A stretch of DNA of 13,425 nt from positions 1-13,425 of the forward strand of contig WGAA01000135.1 of assembly GCA_015489285.1 (NCBI GenBank), written 5' to 3'. The stretch comes from Anaerolineae bacterium (GTDB taxonomy: Bacteria; Chloroflexota; Anaerolineae; JAADDB01). The notes below the pieces were generated by a model. That model saw only the letters and a list, made by a program, of their open reading frames with translations, had not been told where the DNA came from and ran no database searches. The translations under genes and the position numbers were made by a program. Below, piece by piece: positions 1 to 5,868 of this stretch (position 1 is its first letter; each line of letters begins with the position of its first letter).

Positions 1-70
1 GCGCCAGGGCTATGGCGTCGGGCTCATCTATCCCCTTGATCATGGTCTTGTAGCGTACCGGGTACGTCAC
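1..70 (-). CDS. N-terminal fragment of an unrecognised protein
   Basis: A GTG start at 68-70 (minus strand) opens a reading frame that runs off the window edge with no stop. The 23 visible residues begin MTYPVRYKTM and continue IKGIDEPDAIALA. A Shine-Dalgarno-like GAGAGGGG lies about 8 nt upstream of the GTG. The gene would point away from the rest of the window. The fragment is too short to assign to a family. It is supported only by the open frame, the ribosome site and the absence of a competing frame. Confidence 0.45.
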   Translation of the reverse strand, partial: MTYPVRYKTMIKGIDEPDAIALA

Positions 71-111
71 CGTTCACACCCCTCTCGCACGTGCGTCCTC
101 CGCTCGTTTAC

Positions 112-125
112 GCCCCCTTGGGGGC
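112..125. other. Short GC palindrome in the leader of the partial gene
   Basis: GCCCCC and GGGGGC are separated by TT, giving a perfect 6-bp inverted repeat followed on the plus strand by CCTTTT. It lies in the 5' region of the minus-strand gene starting at 70, so it could be a leader hairpin. As a plus-strand terminator it would serve no visible gene, and its loop is too small for a classical terminator. Confidence 0.25.
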
Positions 126-233
126 CTTTTCAGGGGAGCGGTTGGCGGAAGAAGATCTTCCAAGGGAACACACAGGCGTTTACAGTGTAACATAACCCGG
201 TAGAGGGACAAAACATGGGGGGTGGCCTCCGGC

Positions 234-537
234 TAACGAGTCACGAGTAACGAGTAATTGGATGGCGTGGAAAGACAACGATTAACAATTGACAATTAAC
301 GATTAAAGGGCCGGCGCGGACACAAGGTTATCGCCATAGAGCCAATCTGTCTTCAAGTTACGCATCACGTATTACGCATTACGTCACCAAGCCAAGGTGC
401 GCCAGCAGTGCCGACTTCCTCACCGGCACCTGACGCATGACGGATGACGCCTGACAGATGACGCCTGACGTTTGGTGTATCTCGTCAGGCCGGGGCACCA
501 CAGACTGTCGAAGCCTCGCAGATTTCGGAAGTCTGGA
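234..537 (+). repeat. Composite heptad-repeat element, copy A
   Basis: No gene is visible in 71-601; most of it is this element. In order it holds three tandem heptamers TNACGAG (234-254), a linker containing GGATGGCG, an inserted AT-rich heptamer block (280-307), and a linker GCGGACACAAGGTTATCGCC. Then come four heptamers of the TTACGCA type (358-385), a linker ending CACCGGCACC, and six heptamers of the TGACGCA type (431-472). A GGCCGGGGCAC segment leads into an imperfect inverted repeat (501-535). The same order of arrays and linkers recurs at 11256-11690. The hairpin end lies next to the 3' end of the cold-shock gene. It resembles the short tandemly repeated heptamers known from cyanobacterial intergenic DNA, but I cannot assign it to a named family. 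Confidence 0.85.
280..307 (+). repeat. AT-rich heptamer block inside copy A
   Basis: Four consecutive heptamers (GATTAAC, AATTGAC, AATTAAC, GATTAAA) form a low-GC island within GC-rich DNA. At the matching place copies B and C have only GGCGTGGACACAAGG or GGCGCGGACACAAGG. Here about 45 bp are inserted, flanked by similar GGCGTGG and GGCGCGG sequences. The block therefore looks like an insertion or expansion specific to this copy. Confidence 0.75.
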
Positions 538-555
538 GCAAGTTTCGACTCATAT

Positions 556-583
556 AAAAAAAGCCCCGCCTTTGGCGGGGCTT
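556..583 (-). terminator. Rho-independent terminator of the cold-shock gene
   Basis: On the minus strand AAGCCCCGCC and GGCGGGGCTT pair as a perfect 10-bp stem around a 3-nt loop (571-573), followed directly by a run of seven T. It lies 19 nt beyond the stop codon of the cold-shock gene and reads in its direction. This is the clearest intrinsic terminator in the window. Confidence 0.93.
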
Positions 584-601
584 GACGCATCTTTTGGGGG
601 A

Positions 602-820
602 TTAACCCTGCCCAAGTCGGACGACTTCGGCAGCCTGGAGCCCCTTGGGCCCCTCTACGATGGTAAATTCGACCAATTCACCCTCGTCCAGTGTCCGGTA
701 ACCGGAACCCATAATCGCCGAATAGTGGACAAAGACATCCGGCTCACCCTCGCGAGCAATAAAGCCGTAGCCCTTGCTCGCATTGAACCACTTGACACGT
801 CCAGTAACACGTTCACTCAT
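602..820 (-). CDS. Cold-shock domain protein (CspA family)
   Basis: A 72-residue single-domain protein of normal CspA-family length. It carries the RNA-binding motifs RNP1 (KGYGFI, residues 16-21) and RNP2 (DVFVHY, 28-33), after the usual VKWFNASKGYGFI beginning. The family binds single-stranded RNA and DNA through an OB-fold and acts as an RNA chaperone in the cytoplasm. The ATG start is supported by AAGGAG about 8 nt upstream. It appears monocistronic: an intrinsic terminator follows at 556-583, and more than 300 nt separate it from cysC upstream. CspA-family mRNAs often have long regulatory leaders, and the upstream gap leaves room for one, but a leader is not demonstrated. Whether it is cold-induced or constitutive cannot be told from sequence. 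Confidence 0.96.
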   Translation of the reverse strand: MSERVTGRVKWFNASKGYGFIAREGEPDVFVHYSAIMGSGYRTLDEGELVEFTIVEGPKGLQAAEVVRLGQG

Positions 821-1127
821 TGCAACTTCTCCTTCTGAACATACAGACTTAATTTAGGATGGTCGACCGGGTAACACGCGCGCCGGTCATAAAAGTAGTG
901 CGACGGGGAAGTGCCCAGGGAAAACCACACTGGCGAGGGTTTCCTTCCGGAGAAGTACCGCCACGGCGATGGGCTTTTATTCTGTGCATCTTCCCTCGTA
1001 CGACGTGGCCTAGCTTACCACAGATGCCCGGGGTGGGCAAATTCGGGAGGAACGAGTGGGATGCCCTTTCCTCCCGCTCCAAAGCAAAGGGGAGAGTGCG
1101 GACACATCGGCTCCTCCGCCTGTCCCG
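821..1127. other. Gene-free spacer upstream of the cold-shock gene
   Basis: About 307 nt between cysC and the cold-shock gene, both on the minus strand. The frames open here are uncommitted, with no ribosome site or family resemblance. The spacer must hold the cold-shock gene promoter and probably a leader. No convincing -35/-10 pair could be fixed, although weak AT-rich candidates lie near 855-895. The one structural element seen is the hairpin at 1045-1075. Confidence 0.6.
1045..1075 (-). terminator. Possible weak terminator hairpin after cysC
   Basis: GGGAGGAA (1045-1052) and TTCCTCCC (1068-1075) form an 8-bp stem, with an inner GGG/CCC pair in the loop. It lies just over 50 nt past the cysC stop on the minus strand. 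Only a short T-rich stretch (GAATTTG) follows, so it is a poor intrinsic terminator. It could instead be a leader structure of the cold-shock transcript. Confidence 0.3.
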
Positions 1128-1667
1128 TCATTCCAGGAGCCCCCGTTCGCGCAAGTGGGCAAGGATCTTCTCCACACTTTCCTCCACCGTCTCCCGGTCC
1201 GTGTAGACAACCACGTCGGGGTTTTGGGGCTCCTCGTAGGGGTCGGAGATGCCGGTGAAGTTCGGGATTTCGCCGGCCAGGGCCTTCTTGTACAGCCCCT
1301 TCACATCCCGCTCGATGACCACTTCCAGGGGGGCTTTCACGTAGACGAGGACGAATTTGTCCGGTCCGATGAGCTGCCGTACCTCCTCCCGCACGGCTTC
1401 ATAAGGACTGATGGCCGCAGCAATGGCGATGACATCGTTGCGGGTCAGTAAGTTGCAGACGAACCCGATCCGTCGGATGTTGGTATCCCGATCTTCCTTA
1501 CTAAAGCCCAATCCCTTGCTCAGGTTGGTGCGCACCACGTCCCCGTCGAGGAGTTCGACCTTGAGTCCCCGCTTTACCTTGAGCTCCTCGTAGAGACGCT
1601 GGGCCAGAGTCGTCTTGCCCGCACCGGACAATCCGGTGAACCACAGGGTGAATCCTTTTTGCGTCAT
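1128..1667 (-). CDS. cysC: Adenylyl-sulfate kinase (APS kinase)
   Basis: The enzyme phosphorylates adenosine 5'-phosphosulfate with ATP to give PAPS, for assimilatory sulfate reduction or sulfation. The 179-residue chain has the P-loop GLSGAGKTT at residues 12-20. It also has the family segment DGDVVRTNLSKGLGFSKEDR (41-60) followed by NIRR, SPYE near 87 (the usual SP-Y serine site), and a GLYKKAL lid segment. Length is normal for a stand-alone CysC with no sulfurylase fusion. I chose the ATG at 1667 because GGAGG lies 5 nt upstream; an extension to 1724 would add residues with no family similarity. It is last in a minus-strand group behind nurA and the HAS-barrel gene, 97 nt after the latter. 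No sulfurylase or PAPS reductase gene is present here. Confidence 0.95.
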   Translation of the reverse strand: MTQKGFTLWFTGLSGAGKTTLAQRLYEELKVKRGLKVELLDGDVVRTNLSKGLGFSKEDRDTNIRRIGFVCNLLTRNDVIAIAAAISPYEAVREEVRQLIGPDKFVLVYVKAPLEVVIERDVKGLYKKALAGEIPNFTGISDPYEEPQNPDVVVYTDRETVEESVEKILAHLRERGLLE

Positions 1668-1764
1668 GCAATCCTCCGCTCTCTCGTGTTGGGTTATCTC
1701 ATCTCCGTACCTCCCGCGCGCCATCAGGGCGTGAGGGAGAAAGGGAATTCAAGGGGGCGATGGG

Positions 1765-2379
1765 TCATTCCAGGGCTTCCAACGCCGCGCGCAAGCGGTT
1801 GTAATCGCGCCTGAGGAGACGGCCCACGTGCCGGGCAGCCTCCTCGAGCCAGGCCGCATCTTCCCCGCGCGCCCGGTACATCTCCCGCACGTGTGCGGCA
1901 ACGAGCTGCTCCCCCGGCACCGGCCCCCCCGTGTCCAAAAGGAGGCGCAGGTATCGCAGGTCCTCACTGAAGGCCCGAGCTTCTTCATCGCTGCACTCGT
2001 ACACCGCGTAGTGGAGGGGCGGGGGTTGAGGGGGAAGGTGTCGGAACAGGGCTCCGGTTTCCCTCTCGTATCCCACCAGCACGGCAACGAACTCCGTGCG
2101 CAGCACTTCGGCCAATTGGGGATGTTCGTGGTACACCCGTTCGTCCACCACGTCCCCGTGGGTGCGTACCACGGCCAACCGTCCTCGGTCCAACCCTTCC
2201 GTGGTACCAAAAGCCACGACCGCGAAGACCCGACCCCCGTCGGGCAGGCGGGCCCACACGAGACGGCCCAGGTTCGGGGGTTGTACGGGCCGAGGACGTT
2301 CCGTTCCCCGGGGATTCAGCCGTTGCGCCGTGAAACTCAAGCTCGTCGTGCTGATGATTTCGCCGATGGGTTGTGTCAC
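1765..2379 (-). CDS. HAS-barrel domain protein (HerA N-terminal-like, no ATPase)
   Basis: A 204-residue protein resembling the N-terminal part of HerA. Residues 4-60 (PIGEIISTTSLSF, then GRLVWARLPDGGRVFAVV) fit the HAS-barrel, the small beta-barrel that starts HerA-type translocases. Residues 100-130 (VLVGYERETG, LPPQPPPLHYAVY) continue in HerA style, and the rest is helical. No Walker A or B motif is present and the chain ends where a HerA ATPase domain would begin. A GTG start at 2379 is preferred because GGAGGG lies 7 nt upstream; the longer TTG start at 2394 has none. It sits 24 nt after nurA, so the two are surely co-transcribed. Inference: a NurA partner or HerA-recruiting subunit. The domain call rests on motif resemblance only. 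Confidence 0.7.
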   Translation of the reverse strand: MTQPIGEIISTTSLSFTAQRLNPRGTERPRPVQPPNLGRLVWARLPDGGRVFAVVAFGTTEGLDRGRLAVVRTHGDVVDERVYHEHPQLAEVLRTEFVAVLVGYERETGALFRHLPPQPPPLHYAVYECSDEEARAFSEDLRYLRLLLDTGGPVPGEQLVAAHVREMYRARGEDAAWLEEAARHVGRLLRRDYNRLRAALEALE

Positions 2380-2403
2380 CGCGTTTCCCTCCAATCCAAG
2401 GCC

Positions 2404-3594
2404 TTACACCCCTCGCACCCGCTTGCTCCAGTCCTTGCGCGAGCGGACATAGGCGATCCCCTCTCGGGCCAGCGCTTGTTCCACCAGAGTTTCCACCATG
2501 CGCCGGTCCTCCACCGTGATCACGGCCTGCTCGTGGGCCTCCTGCAGGACGGGAGGATACCCGCCCCCGCGACGGCACTGGTCCACCAGCAACCCGTGGA
2601 TTCTATCCCGATACCGGGGATTTTGCATAACCCAGATGGGCGCTTCGACACGGGCAATCTCCTTCCCCGTGTGCAGGTAGAAGAACTGGATCCGGTGATC
2701 CATCCCCCACGGATCCCGGTAGCGCGTTTGCAAGGCTGAACTGCTTTCGAAGATGGCGCTCCGCTCTCCCGGATTCAAATAAGCGGCAAACAGCTCCCGG
2801 TCCCGCATGGGACGGAGCCACGTGCACAGCTCGGCTTCCGCGGCCGTACACTCCTCGCACCCTTCACACGTTCCCCGACGGACACACGAGCCGCACAACC
2901 ACACGCGTACACTGTTCACCACGTCCCGGGCCCCGGGATAGGAGATGTAGCTGGCCACGGGTACGCCCATATCGTGAAATTGGCGGAGGGCTCGGGTGAT
3001 CTGGGGCAACAGGGTATCTTGCAAGGGCGTTTCCTCACTTTGCAGCGGCCAGAAGATCAAGGAGCCATCGCGCAGGGCCATGACGGGGATCTTTTCCTCA
3101 TCGGCCTCCTGGACCAGGGCGCGCAGCTCCTCCAAAGCCATGACAATGCCCAGCACAGCCCCCTCGATGGGGTACACGTTCCCCTTGTCGTCCCGCAAAG
3201 AGAGGTCCTCCTCCCGGTAGAGGAAGGTACCGGCGCTGGAGAGGAAGGCCCGAGGATGGGCCCCGTAACGGATGCGGGCTTTGCCGATGTTCAGCACGAG
3301 AAAGCGCACGGGACTGTGACGGTCGGGGGCCATGTGGGAGCCATCGGTGGCGACGGCCACATAATCCCGGGGGGACGGTGGGGCAGGATACCGGGCTCCC
3401 GGGGGTTCCGCGGTCGGTCGGGCGACGAGCCAGGGGATGCGGTCCTTGACCCGGTTGATGCGCTCGGCAAGCTGGGCACTTTCCAGCCGTTGTAGGAGGT
3501 GGAGGACCTGGTCCCAGTAGGCCGCGCGGGCCCGGTGGGCCGTCTGCGCGGCCAGTGCGTCCACAGCCTCGGCCAGATTCTCGATGCGCAACAT
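2404..3594 (-). CDS. nurA: NurA-domain nuclease
   Basis: A 396-residue protein with the layout of NurA, the 5'-3' single/double-strand nuclease that works with HerA in DNA end resection. Seen here: the first acidic motif VAVATDGSH (D84), the second ALRDGSL (D176), a SYISYPGARDVV segment (215-226), FFYLHTG-KEIARVEAPIWV (304-322), and the C-terminal PPVLQEAHEQAVI (347-359). An unusual cysteine cluster lies at C234, C237, C243, C246, C249 and C257, between the second motif and the C-terminal half, and may bind zinc or an iron-sulfur cluster. The ATG at 3594 has AAAGGA and GAAGGGG just upstream. A TATAAT box at 3636-3641 is its likely promoter. It leads the group followed by the HAS-barrel gene and cysC. 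The family call is good; activity and partner are inferred. Confidence 0.85.
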   Translation of the reverse strand: MLRIENLAEAVDALAAQTAHRARAAYWDQVLHLLQRLESAQLAERINRVKDRIPWLVARPTAEPPGARYPAPPSPRDYVAVATDGSHMAPDRHSPVRFLVLNIGKARIRYGAHPRAFLSSAGTFLYREEDLSLRDDKGNVYPIEGAVLGIVMALEELRALVQEADEEKIPVMALRDGSLIFWPLQSEETPLQDTLLPQITRALRQFHDMGVPVASYISYPGARDVVNSVRVWLCGSCVRRGTCEGCEECTAAEAELCTWLRPMRDRELFAAYLNPGERSAIFESSSALQTRYRDPWGMDHRIQFFYLHTGKEIARVEAPIWVMQNPRYRDRIHGLLVDQCRRGGGYPPVLQEAHEQAVITVEDRRMVETLVEQALAREGIAYVRSRKDWSKRVRGV

Positions 3595-3635
3595 ACCCCT
3601 TCGTCCTTTCCCCGTGCGAATCGATTTTTCGGCTC

Positions 3636-3641
3636 ATTATA
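3636..3641 (-). promoter_or_regulatory. Likely -10 box of the nurA promoter
   Basis: A perfect TATAAT on the minus strand, 41 nt upstream of the nurA ATG, in the divergent spacer between nurA and the secreted-protein gene. The matching -35 is weak: TTCGGC at an 18-nt spacing is the best candidate. The position and the AT-rich context in GC-rich DNA support it. Confidence 0.5.
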
Positions 3642-3759
3642 CCCCGGATGTAACCAAATGCCGAAGGCCGTCGTCCTATCAGCGCCGACGATGAGACAGC
3701 AACGTCGGTCCTCCCTTGAGAACACATAACGACACACATTGCAAATAGGAGGTGGAATA

Positions 3760-4344
3760 ATGAACATGTGGAAGAAAACGATACTGATGCTGGCCGTTGT
3801 CATGTTGGGCTTTGGTCTTGTCCTGAGCGGTCCGACCGTTGTTCGGGCGGACACGGGGACGGATTGGATGGCGGTAAAGGCGGACGCGAACCGGATTTAC
3901 ACTCAGGCGCAGAGCATTCAGATGTGGGCCGGATGGGTTCGCTCCCGGGCCATGACCATTGCGGCCACGGAGAACGACCCGCAAGTCGTCGCCCTGGCGT
4001 CGCAGATTGTGGCCCTGGCCGCCCAGACGGAGCGGGACGCGGCGGACATTATGGTGACGGCGCAGGACATCAACTACCGCATCGATCACTCGGAAGCGAC
4101 GACCCTGCGTCTCTCCGATGACATCGGTGTGATGGCCGACCGCATCGGGGTCATGGCCGACCGGATCCTCTGGACCGAGCTGCAAATCGGCGTCATGGCG
4201 GACCGCATCGTGGAAAGCGAATACCTGATCAGCTACAGCTCGCTGACCCTGGCAGCTCAGATCAAGGACACGAACGACCAGATGATCGCCAAGACGTACG
4301 AACTGCAGAACACCGTCGCCCACATGCAGGGGCTCCTACGGTAA
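3760..4344 (+). CDS. Secreted heptad-repeat protein of unknown function
   Basis: A 194-residue protein with a typical Sec signal peptide: MNMWKK, a hydrophobic core at residues 8-23, and a likely cleavage after VRA at residue 30. The mature part is almost entirely predicted helix. Residues 122-149 contain the seven-residue unit IGVMADR three times (122-128, 129-135, 143-149), with LWTELQ- and VESEYL-containing units kept in the same register, so a coiled coil or helical bundle is likely. The three copies use different synonymous codons, showing selection at protein level. The start at 3760 is fixed by AGGAGG 7 nt upstream; a longer frame from 3739 lacks a site. A strong hairpin (4353-4381) and the ECF sigma operon follow. 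It could be a target of, or sensor for, that sigma factor, but no evidence proves this. No enzymatic motif was found. Confidence 0.85.
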   Translation: MNMWKKTILMLAVVMLGFGLVLSGPTVVRADTGTDWMAVKADANRIYTQAQSIQMWAGWVRSRAMTIAATENDPQVVALASQIVALAAQTERDAADIMVTAQDINYRIDHSEATTLRLSDDIGVMADRIGVMADRILWTELQIGVMADRIVESEYLISYSSLTLAAQIKDTNDQMIAKTYELQNTVAHMQGLLR

Positions 4345-4352
4345 CGGGGGAA

Positions 4353-4381
4353 GGAGGCGTGGGGACACACCCCACGCCTCC
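4353..4381 (+). terminator. Strong hairpin between the secreted-protein gene and the sigma gene
   Basis: GGAGGCGTGGGG (4353-4364) and CCCCACGCCTCC (4370-4381) form a perfect 12-bp stem with a 5-nt loop, 9 nt after the stop of the secreted-protein gene. What follows (GTGGTTTGTCCG) is not a real T tract. It may be a partial terminator, an mRNA 3'-end stabiliser, or an attenuator lowering read-through into the sigma factor gene. Confidence 0.55.
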
Positions 4382-4448
4382 GTGGTTTGTCCGATTTCCG
4401 TTGGCTGAAGAAAATGGGGACAAATCCCTCAAACAAGGAGTAGACATC

Positions 4449-5027
4449 ATGACCACATCGGAGCAGGAATTTGTCCGACGGCTTCAGGAAAACGACCCCG
4501 AGGCATATGAGGAACTCATCGAGAACTACGCGGACATGGTCTACCGCATCGCGTATCGGATTCTGCAAGATCCCCACGACGCGGAAGACGCCATGCAGGA
4601 AACGTTCCTCACCGTGTACCGCCGGATCGATTCCTTCCGGGGGGAATCCAAGTTCTCCACCTGGCTCTATCGACTGGCCACGAACGTGGCCCTGGACATG
4701 ATTCGGGCTCGCCAGCGGAAGCAGGGACGGGATGTCGTGTGGGATGACAGTGAAGAGGAGGGCGCGCCTCTCCCCGACACGTTTACCCCCTTGCCGGAGG
4801 AGCTTCTCCTGCGCCAGGAAGCCATCGATCTACTGGAAGAGGCTATTGCCCACCTGTCCCCCAAACTGCGCACGGCGTTGGTTTTGTATGAGCTGGAAGG
4901 GTTACCCATGAAAGAGGTGGCGGAGATTTTGGGTATCTCGGAAAGCGCGACAAAGGTTCGGGTTCACCGGGCTCGTGCGCAATTGCAGAAGTACCTGGTT
5001 GAACACGCGAAGGAGGTGGCACAATGA
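4449..5027 (+). CDS. ECF-type RNA polymerase sigma-70 factor
   Basis: A 192-residue protein with the two conserved ECF regions. Sigma region 2 spans about residues 17-90 (DPEAYEELIENYADMVYRIAYRI, with the DAEDAMQETFL signature at 44-54 and FSTWLYRLATNVALD). Region 4 spans about 120-185, with a helix-turn-helix in LPMKEVAEILGISESATKV followed by RVHRARAQL. It should direct RNA polymerase to a dedicated promoter set. The ATG at 4449 has AAGGAG 8 nt upstream; the longer frame from 4359 overlaps the upstream hairpin and has no site. Its stop overlaps the anti-sigma start in ATGA (5024-5027), giving translational coupling, the usual layout for an ECF sigma factor with its inhibitor. The ECF subgroup and target promoter cannot be named from this window. 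Confidence 0.95.
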   Translation: MTTSEQEFVRRLQENDPEAYEELIENYADMVYRIAYRILQDPHDAEDAMQETFLTVYRRIDSFRGESKFSTWLYRLATNVALDMIRARQRKQGRDVVWDDSEEEGAPLPDTFTPLPEELLLRQEAIDLLEEAIAHLSPKLRTALVLYELEGLPMKEVAEILGISESATKVRVHRARAQLQKYLVEHAKEVAQ

Positions 5028-5866
5028 AACTGCATCAGCAGCTCATGGAGCAACTGTTCGATTACGTCGACGGACTTCTGGGAGAAGAAGAACGGCGTCG
5101 TTTGGAAGCCCATTTGGCCGAGTGTGAGGAGTGCCGGAAGGCCCTGGATAATATCCGCAAATTGCGGGAAAAGGCCCGCCGGGTGTCCGCTCCTTCCTTG
5201 ACTCCGGAGGCCAAGTTGCGTCTCTACGAGCGGTTGAACGAGGAGCGGGCCAAGAAGGGAGAACCCCTCTTGCGCATCCCGCAAGCGTTGCTGGACGAGG
5301 TTGCCGCACGGGCCAAGGCGGCCTCTCAGGCCGCTAAGGAAGTCGCCCAGGAAACAACGAAGGCGGCCGTCGAAGTTTCGGCCGCGGGAGCGGAAGCCGT
5401 GAAGACCATCGGTAAAGGAATGACCCGAACGGGGAAGAAGACAGGGGAAGTCGCGGTCACGGCCGCGGACAGCGCAGCAGAAGTCGCCAAGGAGATGGGG
5501 AAGACCGCGGTCGATGTGGCCCGTATTTCCACCGTCGAGAGCGCGGAGGTCATCGGCCAGGGGTTCAAGGGCCCCTTCCGGGCCATGATGATGCCCGTCA
5601 AACTCTCCATGAAGGGGATGAAGGCCGGGGCCCGCATGATGACCGGAGGCGCCAAGACCATCACTTCCAGCATGAAGGGCGCGGCCAAGGTCATGCAAAA
5701 GGGAGTGGAGGCGTCGGTGACCGGCGCACTCGAGGGGACGAAGGCCGCAGCCACCGCGGCCAAAACGTCCAAGAAGGCCGCTGAGGCCGGACGCTCCGTG
5801 CTCACCTCCGCCATGAAAGGGGCCAAAAAGGTCATCACCGGCGAGCACGAGGAGGACGAGGACTGA
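5024..5866 (+). CDS. Zinc-finger anti-sigma factor with long Ala/Lys/Met-rich tail
   Basis: The first 50 residues are a zinc-binding anti-sigma domain with the signature H30-x3-C34-x2-C37 (EAHLAECEECRKAL), expected to bind and hold the sigma factor encoded just upstream. The gene overlaps the sigma gene by 4 nt. Beyond residue 95 the 280-residue chain is unusual. It is rich in Ala, Lys, Gly and Thr (for example AAKEVAQETTKAAVEV at 103-118), then Met-rich and basic (FRAMMMPVKLSMKGMKAGARMM, about 185-206), ending in the acidic EHEEDED. I see no uninterrupted hydrophobic stretch able to span a membrane, unlike most anti-sigma factors of this type. The tail reads as amphipathic helix, reminiscent of LEA or apolipoprotein-like repeats, and might bind a membrane surface. 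Anti-sigma role: confident; tail function: unknown. Confidence 0.85.
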   Translation: MKLHQQLMEQLFDYVDGLLGEEERRRLEAHLAECEECRKALDNIRKLREKARRVSAPSLTPEAKLRLYERLNEERAKKGEPLLRIPQALLDEVAARAKAASQAAKEVAQETTKAAVEVSAAGAEAVKTIGKGMTRTGKKTGEVAVTAADSAAEVAKEMGKTAVDVARISTVESAEVIGQGFKGPFRAMMMPVKLSMKGMKAGARMMTGGAKTITSSMKGAAKVMQKGVEASVTGALEGTKAAATAAKTSKKAAEAGRSVLTSAMKGAKKVITGEHEEDED

Positions 5867-5868
5867 AC

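Noticed and set aside
358..472. Heptamer arrays considered as a CRISPR array
   Set aside because: Units are 7 bp and directly abutting, with no unique spacers between repeats and no cas genes in the window.
458..838. Plus-strand frame across the repeat element and the cold-shock gene
   Set aside because: It reads through a heptamer array, the terminator and the antisense of the cold-shock gene, and has no ribosome site.
849..1082. Small minus-strand frame upstream of the cold-shock gene
   Set aside because: No start signal and no family resemblance; opposite-strand frames in the same place are equally open, as expected in GC-rich noncoding DNA.
3685..3708. CCGACG/CGTCGG inverted repeat in the nurA/secreted-protein spacer
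   Set aside because: Six base pairs with a 12-nt loop is weak and likely by chance in this base composition; noted only as a possible leader structure.
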